Part shown: piece by piece, positions 32,786 through 41,736 of the stretch
How positions within the stretch are numbered: the first letter of the stretch is position 1
How the letters are laid out: each line of letters starts with the position of its first letter
Assembly: GCF_026341825.1 (NCBI RefSeq)
Contig: NZ_JAPENY010000002.1
Span: forward strand, 2,617,111-2,681,110
Direction of reading: 5' to 3'
From: Streptomyces sp. NBC_00620
Lineage (GTDB): Bacteria > Actinomycetota > Actinomycetes > Streptomycetales > Streptomycetaceae
Length of the DNA: 64,000 nucleotides
Position numbers and translations under genes: made by a program
Notes under the pieces: model-generated
What the model was told of the DNA's origin: nothing
Seen by the model: only the letters and a program-made list of their open reading frames with translations
Databases searched by the model: none

Positions 32786-33964
32786 ATGCGCTCGACCAGT
32801 CGAACAGAGGCGTTCCCGGCCCATACGCCGGCCGTCTCCCAGATCTTCACCACCGTGCTGTCCCACGGCCCGCTCACGCGGTCGGAGATAGCGGGGCGAA
32901 CCCAGCTGTCCGCGGCGGCGGTCACCAAGGCGGTCCGGCCTCTGATCGAGGCCGGTTACCTCCAGGAGGACGTCGACGAGGAGGCGCGGCAGTCGTCTCT
33001 CGGCCGGCCGGCCAACCCGGTGCTTGTCGACGGTGGCAGGGCGCTGTTCATCGGAGTGAAGATCACGGGCGACGAGCTCATCGCCGTCCTCACGGACCTG
33101 TGCTGTCGCATCAGGGTCGCCCGGCACGTGCCCCTCACCACGCATGACCCCAAGGCGGTGCTGGCCTCGATCGCGGGGCTTGTGCAGGAGTTGCTGACGG
33201 AGGCCGACGGCTTCGGGGTCCAGGTGCAGGGCCTGGGCATCGCGGTCTCGGGCGATGTGGACCGTGCCGCCGGAGTGGTGCGGTACTCACCCTTCCTGGA
33301 GTGGCGCGACGTGCCGCTCGCCGAACTGGCCCGGATGACGACGGGGCTGCCGGTCACCGTCGACAACGACGTCCGGGCGCTGACCGTCGCCGAGCAGTGG
33401 TTCGGCGCCGGAGTGGGCCTCTCCGACTTCGCCGTGGTGACCGTCGGCGCCGGTATCGGCTGCGGCCTCGTGGTACACGGGCAGGTCGTGTCCGGGGCGT
33501 ACGGCGTGGCCGGGGAGATCGGGCACGTCGCCATCGATCCGGCCGGCCCCCTCTGCCACTGCGGCAACCGGGGCTGTGTGGAGGCGATCGCCGCGGACTC
33601 GGCGATCGTCAGCAGGGTCCGGGAGGTGACCGGCGTCCAGGTCGCCGACGCCGCCGAGGCCCTGGACCTCGCCCACGACGGTGACCCCGGGGCGCGGGAG
33701 GTGTACGCGCGGGCCGGAGAGGCGATCGGCCGCGGTATCGCGACCGTGGCCAATCTGCTCGGTCCCGAGCGGGTGATCATCTCCGGTGAAGGCCTTGCCG
33801 CGTACGACCTGTTCGCCGAGCAGATTCGCGACGCCTTCGCCGCGGCCGCGTTCGGATCGGCCGCGCGGTGCGACCTGCAGACCCGCCCCCTGCCCTTCGA
33901 GGAGTGGGCGCGCGGGGCCGCGGCCACCGCGATCCAGTCCTTCATCCGAGCCGACACGAACTGA
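32786..33964 (+). CDS. ROK-family transcriptional regulator
   Basis: A 392-residue NagC/XylR-type repressor. The helix-turn-helix is in the first 80 residues (LTRSEIAGRTQLSAAAVTKA), followed by a sugar-kinase-like ROK domain with the ATPase-type GIAVSGDVD and VTVGAGIGCGLV segments. The zinc motif is GHVAID followed by CHCGNRGCVEAIA. It stands between the GH36 gene and the importer operon and probably responds to galactose or a related sugar. The AT-rich palindrome around its promoter fits autoregulation and control of the divergent gene. Translation is probably leaderless. Confidence 0.94.
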   Translation: MRSTSRTEAFPAHTPAVSQIFTTVLSHGPLTRSEIAGRTQLSAAAVTKAVRPLIEAGYLQEDVDEEARQSSLGRPANPVLVDGGRALFIGVKITGDELIAVLTDLCCRIRVARHVPLTTHDPKAVLASIAGLVQELLTEADGFGVQVQGLGIAVSGDVDRAAGVVRYSPFLEWRDVPLAELARMTTGLPVTVDNDVRALTVAEQWFGAGVGLSDFAVVTVGAGIGCGLVVHGQVVSGAYGVAGEIGHVAIDPAGPLCHCGNRGCVEAIAADSAIVSRVREVTGVQVADAAEALDLAHDGDPGAREVYARAGEAIGRGIATVANLLGPERVIISGEGLAAYDLFAEQIRDAFAAAAFGSAARCDLQTRPLPFEEWARGAAATAIQSFIRADTN

Positions 33965-34030
33965 CCGTCGGACGCGTCCAGACCCGTTCCCAAATGCAGT
34001 GATACGCACTGAAACGCACGAGGAGTAGCT

Positions 34031-35344
34031 ATGACGCAGCAGAGCCGCAACCCCTTGGCTGCGCGTGGGCCAAGCCGCCGCAGAGTGACCGGCGGACTGT
34101 TCGGACTTGGGGCCGCCGCGCTGGCCGCGCCCGTTCTGACCGCGTGCGGCGGGGGACCGGCGGCCGACCCGAAGACGGTCACCTTCGGATCCAACGGCGC
34201 CGACGCCACCCCGAAGAAGGCCTACAAGACCGTCACCGACGCCTTCACCAAGGACAGCGGACTGACGGTCAAGACGAACACCGTCGACCACGACACCTTC
34301 CAGAAGAGCATCACCACGTATCTGCAGGGCACCCCGGACGACGTCTTCACCTGGTTCGCCGGCTACCGCATGCAGTACTTCGCCAAGAAGAACCTCGCCA
34401 CCCCGATCGACGACGTGTGGGACAAGATAGGCGGCGGCTTCAGCGACGCCGCCAAGCAGCTCTCCAAGGGCGAGGACGGCAAGTACTACTTCGTGCCGCT
34501 GTACAACTACCCGTGGGGCGTCTTCTACCTCAAGAGCGTGTTCGAGGAGCGCGGCTACGAAGTCCCGCAGAAGTGGAGCGAGTTCGTCGCGCTCGCCAAG
34601 AAGATGAAGGCGGACGGCCTCTCCCCGATCACTTCGGGATACGGCGGCGGCGACACCTGGAGCATCCTCGGCGCCTTCGACTACGTCGACCTGCGGGCCA
34701 ACGGCTACGACTTCCACATGTCCCTGCTGCGTGGCGAGACCTCCTGGACCGACAAGCGCGCCGTCGCGATCCTCGACACCTGGCGTGAACTGACCCCCTA
34801 CTACCAGGCGAGCGGTGGCGGCCGCTCCTGGCAGGACGCCGCACAGTCCCTGATCGACAAGAAGTCCGGCATGTCGGTCACCGGCCTCTTCATCGGCCAG
34901 CAGATCACCGACGAGGCGGTTCGCAGCGACCTCGACTTCTTCCCCTTCCCCGAGATCGACTCCGCGTACGGGCAGGACGCCGTCGAGGCCCCCACCGACG
35001 GCTTCATGCTCAGCAAGAGCCCCAAGAACGAGGACGGCGCCAAGAAGTTCCTGGAGTTCCTCGGCGGTGCGCAGGCCGAAGAGCTGTACGCGGGTGTCGA
35101 CCCGAGCAACCTCGGCGTCAACGACCAGACCTCCACCAGCGCGTACAACGCCCTGCAGAAGAAGTCCGCCGAACTCATCGGCTCCGCCAAGAACATCAGC
35201 CAGTTCGCGGACCGCGACAGCGACCCGGGCTTCATCTCCACCGTCGTACTCCCCGGCCTGACCGAGTGGCTGAGCCACCCCGACGACGGCACCGAGACGC
35301 TGAAGAAGATCGAGTCCCAGCGCTCGCGCTACTTCAAGGCCTGA
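34031..35344 (+). CDS. ABC sugar-binding lipoprotein
   Basis: A 437-residue extracellular solute-binding protein (family 1). The N-terminus has paired arginines (SRRRVTGGLFGLGAAAL) and ends in a lipobox LTAC, so it may be a Tat-exported lipoprotein. The mature part has the usual sugar-binder features (LQGTPDDVFTWFAGYRM, YFVPLYNYPWGVFYLKSVFEE). It captures an oligosaccharide for the two permeases that follow after 26 bp. GGAG lies at normal spacing before ATG 34031. No ATPase gene is present; Streptomyces often use the shared ATPase MsiK. Confidence 0.95.
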   Translation: MTQQSRNPLAARGPSRRRVTGGLFGLGAAALAAPVLTACGGGPAADPKTVTFGSNGADATPKKAYKTVTDAFTKDSGLTVKTNTVDHDTFQKSITTYLQGTPDDVFTWFAGYRMQYFAKKNLATPIDDVWDKIGGGFSDAAKQLSKGEDGKYYFVPLYNYPWGVFYLKSVFEERGYEVPQKWSEFVALAKKMKADGLSPITSGYGGGDTWSILGAFDYVDLRANGYDFHMSLLRGETSWTDKRAVAILDTWRELTPYYQASGGGRSWQDAAQSLIDKKSGMSVTGLFIGQQITDEAVRSDLDFFPFPEIDSAYGQDAVEAPTDGFMLSKSPKNEDGAKKFLEFLGGAQAEELYAGVDPSNLGVNDQTSTSAYNALQKKSAELIGSAKNISQFADRDSDPGFISTVVLPGLTEWLSHPDDGTETLKKIESQRSRYFKA

Positions 35345-35370
35345 CCAGGACCGGAAAGGTCTCACGCACC

Positions 35371-36303
35371 GTGTCCTCCCTCCCCTCACCCCGTACGATC
35401 CGCAAGCGCGCCCGCAGTCTCGGCCGCGGTGACCGGATCTTCCTCACCGTCATCATCGGCATCCCCCTTGCCGCGCTGCTCTTCTTCGTCTGGCTGCCCG
35501 CACTGGCCTCGCTCGCGCTGTCCTTCACCACCTGGGACGGCATCGAACTGGCCGACATCCAGTGGATCGGCCTGGAGAACTACAAGGAGATCTTCACCAA
35601 CTACCCGCCGTTCTGGCCCGCGGTGCAGCACAACGTGATCTGGCTGCTGTTCACGGCCCTGCTGCCCACGCCGTTCGGCATCTTCCTCGCCTACCAGCTG
35701 GACCGGAAGATCCGTTTCACGAAGTTCTACCAGACCGCGATCTTCCTGCCGATGGTGCTCTCCCTGGCCGTCGTCGGCTTCATCTGGGAGATCATCTACA
35801 ACCCGGACACGGGACTTCTCAACGGCATCCTGAACGCCGCCGGAGACGGCAACCACATCGACTGGCTCGGCAACCCCGACCTCAACCTGTGGGCCGTGCT
35901 CGTCGCTTCGGCCTGGCGGCACACCGGCTACATCATGATCCTCTACCTGGCCGGCCTGAAGGGTTTCGACCCGGCGCTCAAGGAAGCCGCGGCGCTCGAC
36001 GGCGCCAACGGCCGCCAGACCTTCCTGCGGGTGGTCTTCCCGGCCCTGAAACCGGTCAACATCATCATCCTGGTCGTCACGGTCATGGAGTCCCTGCGGG
36101 CCTTCGACATCGTGTACGTCCTCGGTGGCGGCGTCGGCAGCAAACCCGGCATGGAACTGCTCTCCCTCCTCATCACCGACAACATCATCGGCGAGTCCAG
36201 CCACATCGGTTACGGGTCCGCCCTCGCGGTCATCCTGCTCCTGGTCTCCCTTGCCGCCATCGGCACCTTCCTCGTCCAGACCGTCCGCAAGGAGGACCAG
36301 TGA
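35371..36303 (+). CDS. ABC sugar permease, MalF type
   Basis: A 310-residue membrane protein with six predicted helices. The conserved cytoplasmic loop that contacts the ATPase is EAAALDGANGRQTFLRVVFP. GTG 35371 follows GGAAAGG and gives a basic N-terminus of about 30 residues before the first helix; earlier in-frame starts overlap the binding-protein gene. It pairs with the next gene to form the channel. Confidence 0.93.
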   Translation: MSSLPSPRTIRKRARSLGRGDRIFLTVIIGIPLAALLFFVWLPALASLALSFTTWDGIELADIQWIGLENYKEIFTNYPPFWPAVQHNVIWLLFTALLPTPFGIFLAYQLDRKIRFTKFYQTAIFLPMVLSLAVVGFIWEIIYNPDTGLLNGILNAAGDGNHIDWLGNPDLNLWAVLVASAWRHTGYIMILYLAGLKGFDPALKEAAALDGANGRQTFLRVVFPALKPVNIIILVVTVMESLRAFDIVYVLGGGVGSKPGMELLSLLITDNIIGESSHIGYGSALAVILLLVSLAAIGTFLVQTVRKEDQ

Positions 36304-37226
36304 CCACGACCGTGCCGCGTCCGGCCTCCCGACTGCGGGCCCGGCGCGAATCCCAGGCCCAGGACGGCCCCTCGAAGCCCCGCAGCCAGGCAGGACGCCA
36401 CGTGATGCTGGGCGGCATCGCCCTGCTCTGGCTCATCCCGCTGCTGTGGGCGATCTACACCTCGCTGCGTCCGTACTCGGACACCGCGAAGAACGGCTAT
36501 CTCTCCTGGCCGCACAGCCTGAGCCTCGGCAACTTCACGGACGCCTGGGAACAGTCCGGGATGCCGCACTTCTTCTGGAACTCGGTCCTCATCACGGTCC
36601 CCGCGGTCCTGGGCACCCTGCTGTTCTCGGCGGCCGTCGCCTTCTTCGTCTCCCGCTTCGACTTCCGCTGGAACATCGTCCTGCTGATGCTGTTCACCGC
36701 GGGCAACCTGCTGCCGGCGCAGGTCCTCATCACCCCGCTGTACAAGCTGTATCTCCTCATCCCGCTGCCCTACTGGATGACGGACTCGCTGCTTATGTAC
36801 AACTCGATCTGGGGCATCATCTTCATCCACATCGCCTACCAGTGCGGGTTCTGCACCTTCGTCCTCAGCAACTACATGAAGACGATCCCCAAGGAGATCT
36901 CCGAGGCGGCGCTGGTGGACGGCGCCCAGGTCTGGCGGCAGTTCTTCCAGATCATCCTGCCGCTGTGCCGCCCGGCGTTCGCGGCCCTCGCGACGCTCGA
37001 ATCGATCTGGATCTACAACGACTTCTTCTGGCCGCTGGCACTCATCGAGACCGGCGACAAGCGCCCCATCACCTCGGCCCTGGCCAACCTCCAGGGCGCG
37101 TACTTCACCAATCCCAACCTCATCGCGGCCGGTGCGCTGATGACCGCGATCCCCACGCTGCTGGTGTACTTCGCGCTTCAGCGCCAGTTCATCAGCGGAC
37201 TCACCATCGGCTCCGGAAAGGGCTGA
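36300..37226 (+). CDS. ABC sugar permease, MalG type
   Basis: A 308-residue membrane protein with six helices. The ATPase-contact loop reads EISEAALVDGAQVWRQFFQI. GTG 36300 overlaps the stop of the first permease (GTGA) and lies behind AAGGAGG, so the two are coupled. An alpha-galactosidase gene follows after 78 bp, suggesting uptake of galactosides. Confidence 0.94.
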   Translation: MTTTVPRPASRLRARRESQAQDGPSKPRSQAGRHVMLGGIALLWLIPLLWAIYTSLRPYSDTAKNGYLSWPHSLSLGNFTDAWEQSGMPHFFWNSVLITVPAVLGTLLFSAAVAFFVSRFDFRWNIVLLMLFTAGNLLPAQVLITPLYKLYLLIPLPYWMTDSLLMYNSIWGIIFIHIAYQCGFCTFVLSNYMKTIPKEISEAALVDGAQVWRQFFQIILPLCRPAFAALATLESIWIYNDFFWPLALIETGDKRPITSALANLQGAYFTNPNLIAAGALMTAIPTLLVYFALQRQFISGLTIGSGKG

Positions 37227-37304
37227 GCCGCCGGAACGCAGGGGCTTGAGCCGCCCCGTGCCCCCAACCGTCCCGTTGACAACGTCGTCCTGGAGGTCGG
37301 ACCC

Positions 37305-39143
37305 ATGCGGTCATCGTCGTTCTTCACCATGCCCGGAGCCACCTCGCGCTCCGGCCGCCGCGCCATAAGATCGCTGCTCGTCATCGCCCTCACCGCGGGC
37401 GTCGCCACAGCCGTCCCGGCGGCTCAGGCGGACACGCCCACCGCGACTCCCGCCGCCACCGCCGCCGAGGTGGCCGCCAAGCCCTACATGGGCTGGTCGA
37501 GTTGGAGCATGCAGTCCTCGAAGTACCCGGGCCTCAACCCGGACGGCGACTACAGCTACCTCACCGAGGCGAACGTCCTGAAGCAGGCGGACGCCCTCGC
37601 CTCCAAGTTGAAGAACTACGGCTACGAGTACGTCAACATCGACGCCGGCTGGTGGATGGACAAGAACTGGAAGTCCGGGTTCGACCAGTACGGCCGGCAG
37701 ACGCCCGACCCGGTCCGGTTCCCCAGCGGCATGAAGTCGGTCGCCGACCACATCCACTCCCTGGGCCTCAAGGCCGGCATCTACCTGCCCGTCGGTCTGG
37801 AGAAGGGCGCCTACAACGACGGCAAGACGCCGATCTGGAACGCCGAGAACTGCACCACCGCCGACATCGTCTACGGCGACCTGCGCACCACCAACGGCTG
37901 GGACAGCGCGTACAAGATCGACTTCTCGAAGCCGTGCGCGCAGAAGTACATCGACTCCCAGGCGCAGTTGTTCGCCGACTGGGGCTACGACTTCCTGAAG
38001 ATCGACGGCGTGGGCCCGGGCTCGTTCAAGTCCGGTGACAACTACAACAACGTCGCCGACGTCGCCGCCTGGCAGAAGGCCATCGCCACCGCCGGGCGCC
38101 CGATCCACCTCGAGCTCTCCTGGTCGCTCGACATCAACTACGCCGCCGACTGGAAGAAGTACTCCAACGGCTGGCGCATCGACACCGACATCGAGTGCTA
38201 CTGCAACACCCTTGTCACCTGGGAGAACTCGGTCGACAACCGGTGGGACGACGCCCCCGCGTGGAGCAACAAGGGGGGCCCGGGCGGCTGGAACGACCTC
38301 GACGCCCTCGACGTCGGCAACGGTGAGATGGACGGCCTCACCAAGGCCGAGCGGCAGAGCTACATGACCCTGTGGGCCATCAGCAAGTCGCCCCTCTACA
38401 CCGGTGACGACCTCACCAAGCTGGACAGCTACGGCGTCTCCCTGCTCACCAACAAGGAAGTCATCGCCGTCGACCAGAGCGCCTCGCCCATCGCGCGGCC
38501 CGTCACCACGGTCAACAACGAGCAGGTCTGGGGCACCAAGAACGCCGACGGCAGCTACACCGTCGCCCTGTTCAACCTCGGCGACTCGCCTGCCTCCGTC
38601 ACCGCCAACTGGGCTTCCTTCGGATTCACCGGCAACGCCTCCGTGCGCGACCTGTGGAACAAGTCGAACCTCGGCACCTACAAGAACAAGATCACCGCGG
38701 CGCTGCCCGCCCACGGCTCGCGGCTCTTCACCATCAAGCCCGCCGGCACCACCCTGGCGACCACGAGCTACGAGTCCGAGGACGCGGCCAACACCCTGTC
38801 GGGCAACGCCTCCGTGGCCGGCTGCGACGCCTGCTCGGGCGGCAAGAAGGTCGGCAACCTCTACACCGGCGGCAAGCTGCAGTTCAACAACGTCACGGTG
38901 AAGAAGGACGGGATCTACACCGTCAAGGTCGCCTACGTCAGCGGCGACGCCCGCTCGGTGAACGTCTTCTCCAACAGCGGCAACGGCACCAGCCAGAAGT
39001 TCCCCTCCACGGGTGACTGGAGCACCGCCGAGACCGTCAGCGTCCAGCTGGCACTGAAGGCGGGCACCAACACCATCACCTTCGACAGCGGCAGCGGATA
39101 CGCCCCCGACATCGACAAGATCGTCGTTCCGCAGACCGTCTGA
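37305..39143 (+). CDS. Secreted GH27 alpha-galactosidase with CBM35
   Basis: A 612-residue exported enzyme. Signal peptide: about 1-42 (RSLLVIALTAGVATAVPAAQA). The GH27 barrel starts at YMGWSSWSM; the nucleophile is D234 in FLKIDG and the acid/base D295 in WRIDTDIE. A C-terminal beta domain follows, then a CBM35-like module (about 485-612, YESEDAANTLSG...). It strips alpha-1,6- or alpha-1,3-galactose (or beta-L-arabinose in some relatives) from polysaccharide outside the cell. GGAGG precedes ATG 37305. It is the fourth gene of the importer operon and complements the intracellular GH36. Confidence 0.94.
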   Translation: MRSSSFFTMPGATSRSGRRAIRSLLVIALTAGVATAVPAAQADTPTATPAATAAEVAAKPYMGWSSWSMQSSKYPGLNPDGDYSYLTEANVLKQADALASKLKNYGYEYVNIDAGWWMDKNWKSGFDQYGRQTPDPVRFPSGMKSVADHIHSLGLKAGIYLPVGLEKGAYNDGKTPIWNAENCTTADIVYGDLRTTNGWDSAYKIDFSKPCAQKYIDSQAQLFADWGYDFLKIDGVGPGSFKSGDNYNNVADVAAWQKAIATAGRPIHLELSWSLDINYAADWKKYSNGWRIDTDIECYCNTLVTWENSVDNRWDDAPAWSNKGGPGGWNDLDALDVGNGEMDGLTKAERQSYMTLWAISKSPLYTGDDLTKLDSYGVSLLTNKEVIAVDQSASPIARPVTTVNNEQVWGTKNADGSYTVALFNLGDSPASVTANWASFGFTGNASVRDLWNKSNLGTYKNKITAALPAHGSRLFTIKPAGTTLATTSYESEDAANTLSGNASVAGCDACSGGKKVGNLYTGGKLQFNNVTVKKDGIYTVKVAYVSGDARSVNVFSNSGNGTSQKFPSTGDWSTAETVSVQLALKAGTNTITFDSGSGYAPDIDKIVVPQTV

Positions 39144-39150
39144 CCTGCTT

Positions 39151-39188
39151 CCCGTGGGGCCCGGTGACCTGAACCCGGGCCCCACGGG
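39151..39188. terminator. Strong 14-bp hairpin between GH27 and GH95 genes
   Basis: CCCGTGGGGCCCGG (39151-39164) pairs perfectly with CCGGGCCCCACGGG (39175-39188) around ten bases, beginning 7 bp after the GH27 stop. It may end most transcripts, or act as a processing or attenuation point within an operon. Confidence 0.75.
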
Positions 39189-39232
39189 GACCGGCCCCAC
39201 GCCGACGGCCGCCTGCGGTGATTCCCCCACTC

Positions 39233-39304
39233 GCCGTTTCCGCAGCGGCCGTCCCCCCACCAGCCGTTCCTGCCTGAGCCGTTCTCGCACGAGCCGTTCC
39301 CTGG
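39233..39304 (+). repeat. Five 15-bp tandem repeats before the GH95 start
   Basis: GCCGT recurs at exactly 39233, 39248, 39263, 39278 and 39293. The last three units read GCCGTTCCTGCCTGA, GCCGTTCTCGCACGA and GCCGTTCCCTGG. The array ends about 15 bp before the start codon, so it lies in the mRNA leader. Confidence 0.65.
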
Positions 39305-39318
39305 ATATGGAGTGCCCC

Positions 39319-41736
39319 GTGGACATCAAGCGCACCGAATCACGCGACAACCCCCCCAGCCGCAGAGGCTTCCTGACCCTCGCCGCCGCTGCCGGCGCGG
39401 GCACCGCACTCGGCGTTCTGCCCGCCTTCACCGCTTCGGCGGCCCCGCTGCGCCCCACCGAGTCGCCCATGCTGGCCGCGGCCGACGCCGCGAAGAACCA
39501 GCTGTGGTGGGGGGCTCCCGGCTCCCCCAACTCGATGATCGAGAAGGGGCTGCCGGTAGGGAACGGGCGCCTCGGGGTCCTCGCGAGCAACGACCCCTCC
39601 AGCGAACTTCTGATGATCACCGACGCCACCATGTGGACCGGCCATCTCAACGACAAGCTGGACAGCGACGGCCAGTTCCCCTACGGCCGAGAGGACTTCG
39701 GATCCCTGACGCTGCTGGCCAAACTCACGGTCGCCATCCCCGACCACGACCTGGGCAACGTCAACAACTACCGCCGCACCCTCGACATGGCCCAGGGCCT
39801 GGTCGGCGCCTCGTACGACATCTCCGGCGTGACCTATTCGCGGCAGATCTTCGCCAGCCTCCCCGACGACGTCATCGTCCTGTACTTCTCCCAGCAGGGC
39901 GGCGGCACCTACACCGGCACCGTCTCCCTCGCCGGCACCCACGGCGAGTCCACCACGGCCAACAGCTCCGGGCGCTATGCGTCGTTCGGAGCCACCCTCG
40001 CCAACGGCCTCAAGTACGGCGCCGCCGTCACCGCCTACAGCAGCACGGGCAGGGTCAAGGTCGACGGTACGTCGATCAGCTTCAGCGGCTGCAAGACCCT
40101 CACCGTCGTCGTCAGCGGCGGCACCAACTACTCGCCCGACGGCGAGGCGGGGTTCCGCAATCCGTCCGTGGTGCCTGAGCGCCTGGCCAGGACCAAGGTC
40201 CTCGACGCGGCCGGCCACTCGGCGAGCACCCTGCTGCACACCCACGTCGCCGACTTCCGTCCCGAGTTCGAGCAGCTGGACATCAACCTCGGCACGTCGT
40301 CCGCCGCGCAGCGCGAGCTGGACACCTGGGAGCGGCTGCAGGCGCGCTACCGGGACGACGTTCCCGATCCCGAACTCGAGGCCGCCTACCTGCAGTTCGG
40401 CCGCTATCTGATGATCTCCGGATCGCGGGGCAGCCTGCCCATGGGCCTCCAGGGCCCGTGGCTTGACGGCAACGACCCGGACTGGATGGGCGACTACCAC
40501 ACCGACGTCAACATTCAGATGAACTACTGGATGGCCGACCGGGTGGGCGTGTCCGACTGCTTCGACGCCTACACGGACTACTGCGTCTCGCAGCTGCCCT
40601 CGTGGACGGACGTCACCCAGCGGCAGTTCAACGACCCCACCAACAGATTCCGCAACTCCAGCGGCAAGCTCGCCGGCTGGGCCGTGGCGTTCTCCACCAA
40701 CCCCTACGGCGGAAGCGGCTGGTGGTGGCACCCGGCCGGCAACGCCTGGCTCTGCCAGAGCCTGTTCGAGCACTACGAGTACACCCAGGACCGCGCCTAC
40801 CTCAAGAAGATCTACCCCCTGATCAAGGGCGCCGTGGAGTTCTGGGAGGCCCGCCTCATCACCACGACCGTCACCGACGCCTCCGGCGAAAAGCGCGAGG
40901 TCCTGATCGACGACAAGGACTGGTCGCCCGAGCACGGCCCGCAGGACGCCAAGGGCATGACCTACGCGCAGGAACTGGTGTGGGGCCTCTTCGGAAACTT
41001 CCACACCGCTTCCGAGCTGCTCGGCAAGGACGGCGCGTACCGGAAGACCATCGACGGTCTGCGCGAGCGCCTCTACCTGCCCGTGGTCAGCCCCACGAGC
41101 GGCTGGCTGGAGGAGTGGATGTCGCCCGACAACCTGGGCGAGACCACGCACCGGCACCTCTCGCCGCTCATCAACCTGTTCCCCGGAGACCGGATCCGTC
41201 CGGACGAATCGACGCCGAAGGAGATCCTGGACGGCGCGACGGCGCTCCTCACCGCGCGCGGCATGACCAGCTTCGGCTGGGCCCAAGCCTGGCGCGCCCT
41301 GTGCTGGGCGCGGCTGAAGGACGCGGAGAAGGCATACCGGCTCGTCGTCAACAACCTGAAGCCGTCGGTCAACGGAACCAACGGCAGCGCGATGAACCTC
41401 TTCGACATCTACGAGGTCGAGACGGGCCGCGGCATCTTCCAGATCGAAGCGAACTGCGGTACCCCCGCGGCGATCATCGAGATGCTGCTGTACTCGCGGC
41501 CCGGACACGTCGAGCTGCTGCCCGCGCTGCCCGCCGCCTGGGCGGCATCCGGCTCGGTGTCCGGCGTGGGCGTCCGCGGCGGCTTCGTGGCGGACCTCCG
41601 CTGGAAGAACGGCAAGGTCACCCAGTTGACGCTGAAGAGCGTCGGCGGCCGCACCACGACCCTCGTCGCGGGCGGCGCCTCGCGGAAGATCAGCCTCAAG
41701 TCCGGTGAGTCCGTCACACTGCGGAACCTCGGATGA
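39319..41736 (+). CDS. Secreted GH95 alpha-L-fucosidase/galactosidase
   Basis: An 805-residue enzyme with a Tat-type signal (PSRRGFLTLAAAAGAGTALG). After a propeptide-like stretch it begins LWWGAPGSPN, then the GH95 N-terminal beta domain with GLPVGNGRLGVL and DATMWTG, the helical barrel with PMGLQGPWLDGNDPDWMGDYHTDVNIQMNY, and a C-terminal sheet domain. GH95 members are inverting 1,2-alpha-L-fucosidases or alpha-L-galactosidases acting on plant xyloglucan or similar side chains. GTG 39319 has GGAG at proper distance; ATG 39307 is the alternative. It overlaps the esterase gene downstream (ATGA). Confidence 0.9.
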   Translation: MDIKRTESRDNPPSRRGFLTLAAAAGAGTALGVLPAFTASAAPLRPTESPMLAAADAAKNQLWWGAPGSPNSMIEKGLPVGNGRLGVLASNDPSSELLMITDATMWTGHLNDKLDSDGQFPYGREDFGSLTLLAKLTVAIPDHDLGNVNNYRRTLDMAQGLVGASYDISGVTYSRQIFASLPDDVIVLYFSQQGGGTYTGTVSLAGTHGESTTANSSGRYASFGATLANGLKYGAAVTAYSSTGRVKVDGTSISFSGCKTLTVVVSGGTNYSPDGEAGFRNPSVVPERLARTKVLDAAGHSASTLLHTHVADFRPEFEQLDINLGTSSAAQRELDTWERLQARYRDDVPDPELEAAYLQFGRYLMISGSRGSLPMGLQGPWLDGNDPDWMGDYHTDVNIQMNYWMADRVGVSDCFDAYTDYCVSQLPSWTDVTQRQFNDPTNRFRNSSGKLAGWAVAFSTNPYGGSGWWWHPAGNAWLCQSLFEHYEYTQDRAYLKKIYPLIKGAVEFWEARLITTTVTDASGEKREVLIDDKDWSPEHGPQDAKGMTYAQELVWGLFGNFHTASELLGKDGAYRKTIDGLRERLYLPVVSPTSGWLEEWMSPDNLGETTHRHLSPLINLFPGDRIRPDESTPKEILDGATALLTARGMTSFGWAQAWRALCWARLKDAEKAYRLVVNNLKPSVNGTNGSAMNLFDIYEVETGRGIFQIEANCGTPAAIIEMLLYSRPGHVELLPALPAAWAASGSVSGVGVRGGFVADLRWKNGKVTQLTLKSVGGRTTTLVAGGASRKISLKSGESVTLRNLG

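Noticed and set aside
37311..39656. A 781-codon minus-strand frame across GH27 and the GH95 start
   Set aside because: Same cause: it mirrors the codon bias of two well-supported genes and encodes Val/Gly/Arg-rich sequence without recognisable motifs.
39340..41508. A 722-codon open frame on the minus strand opposite the GH95 gene
   Set aside because: It is an antisense frame kept open by the GC-rich third positions of the real gene. It has low-complexity composition, no domain and no ribosome site.
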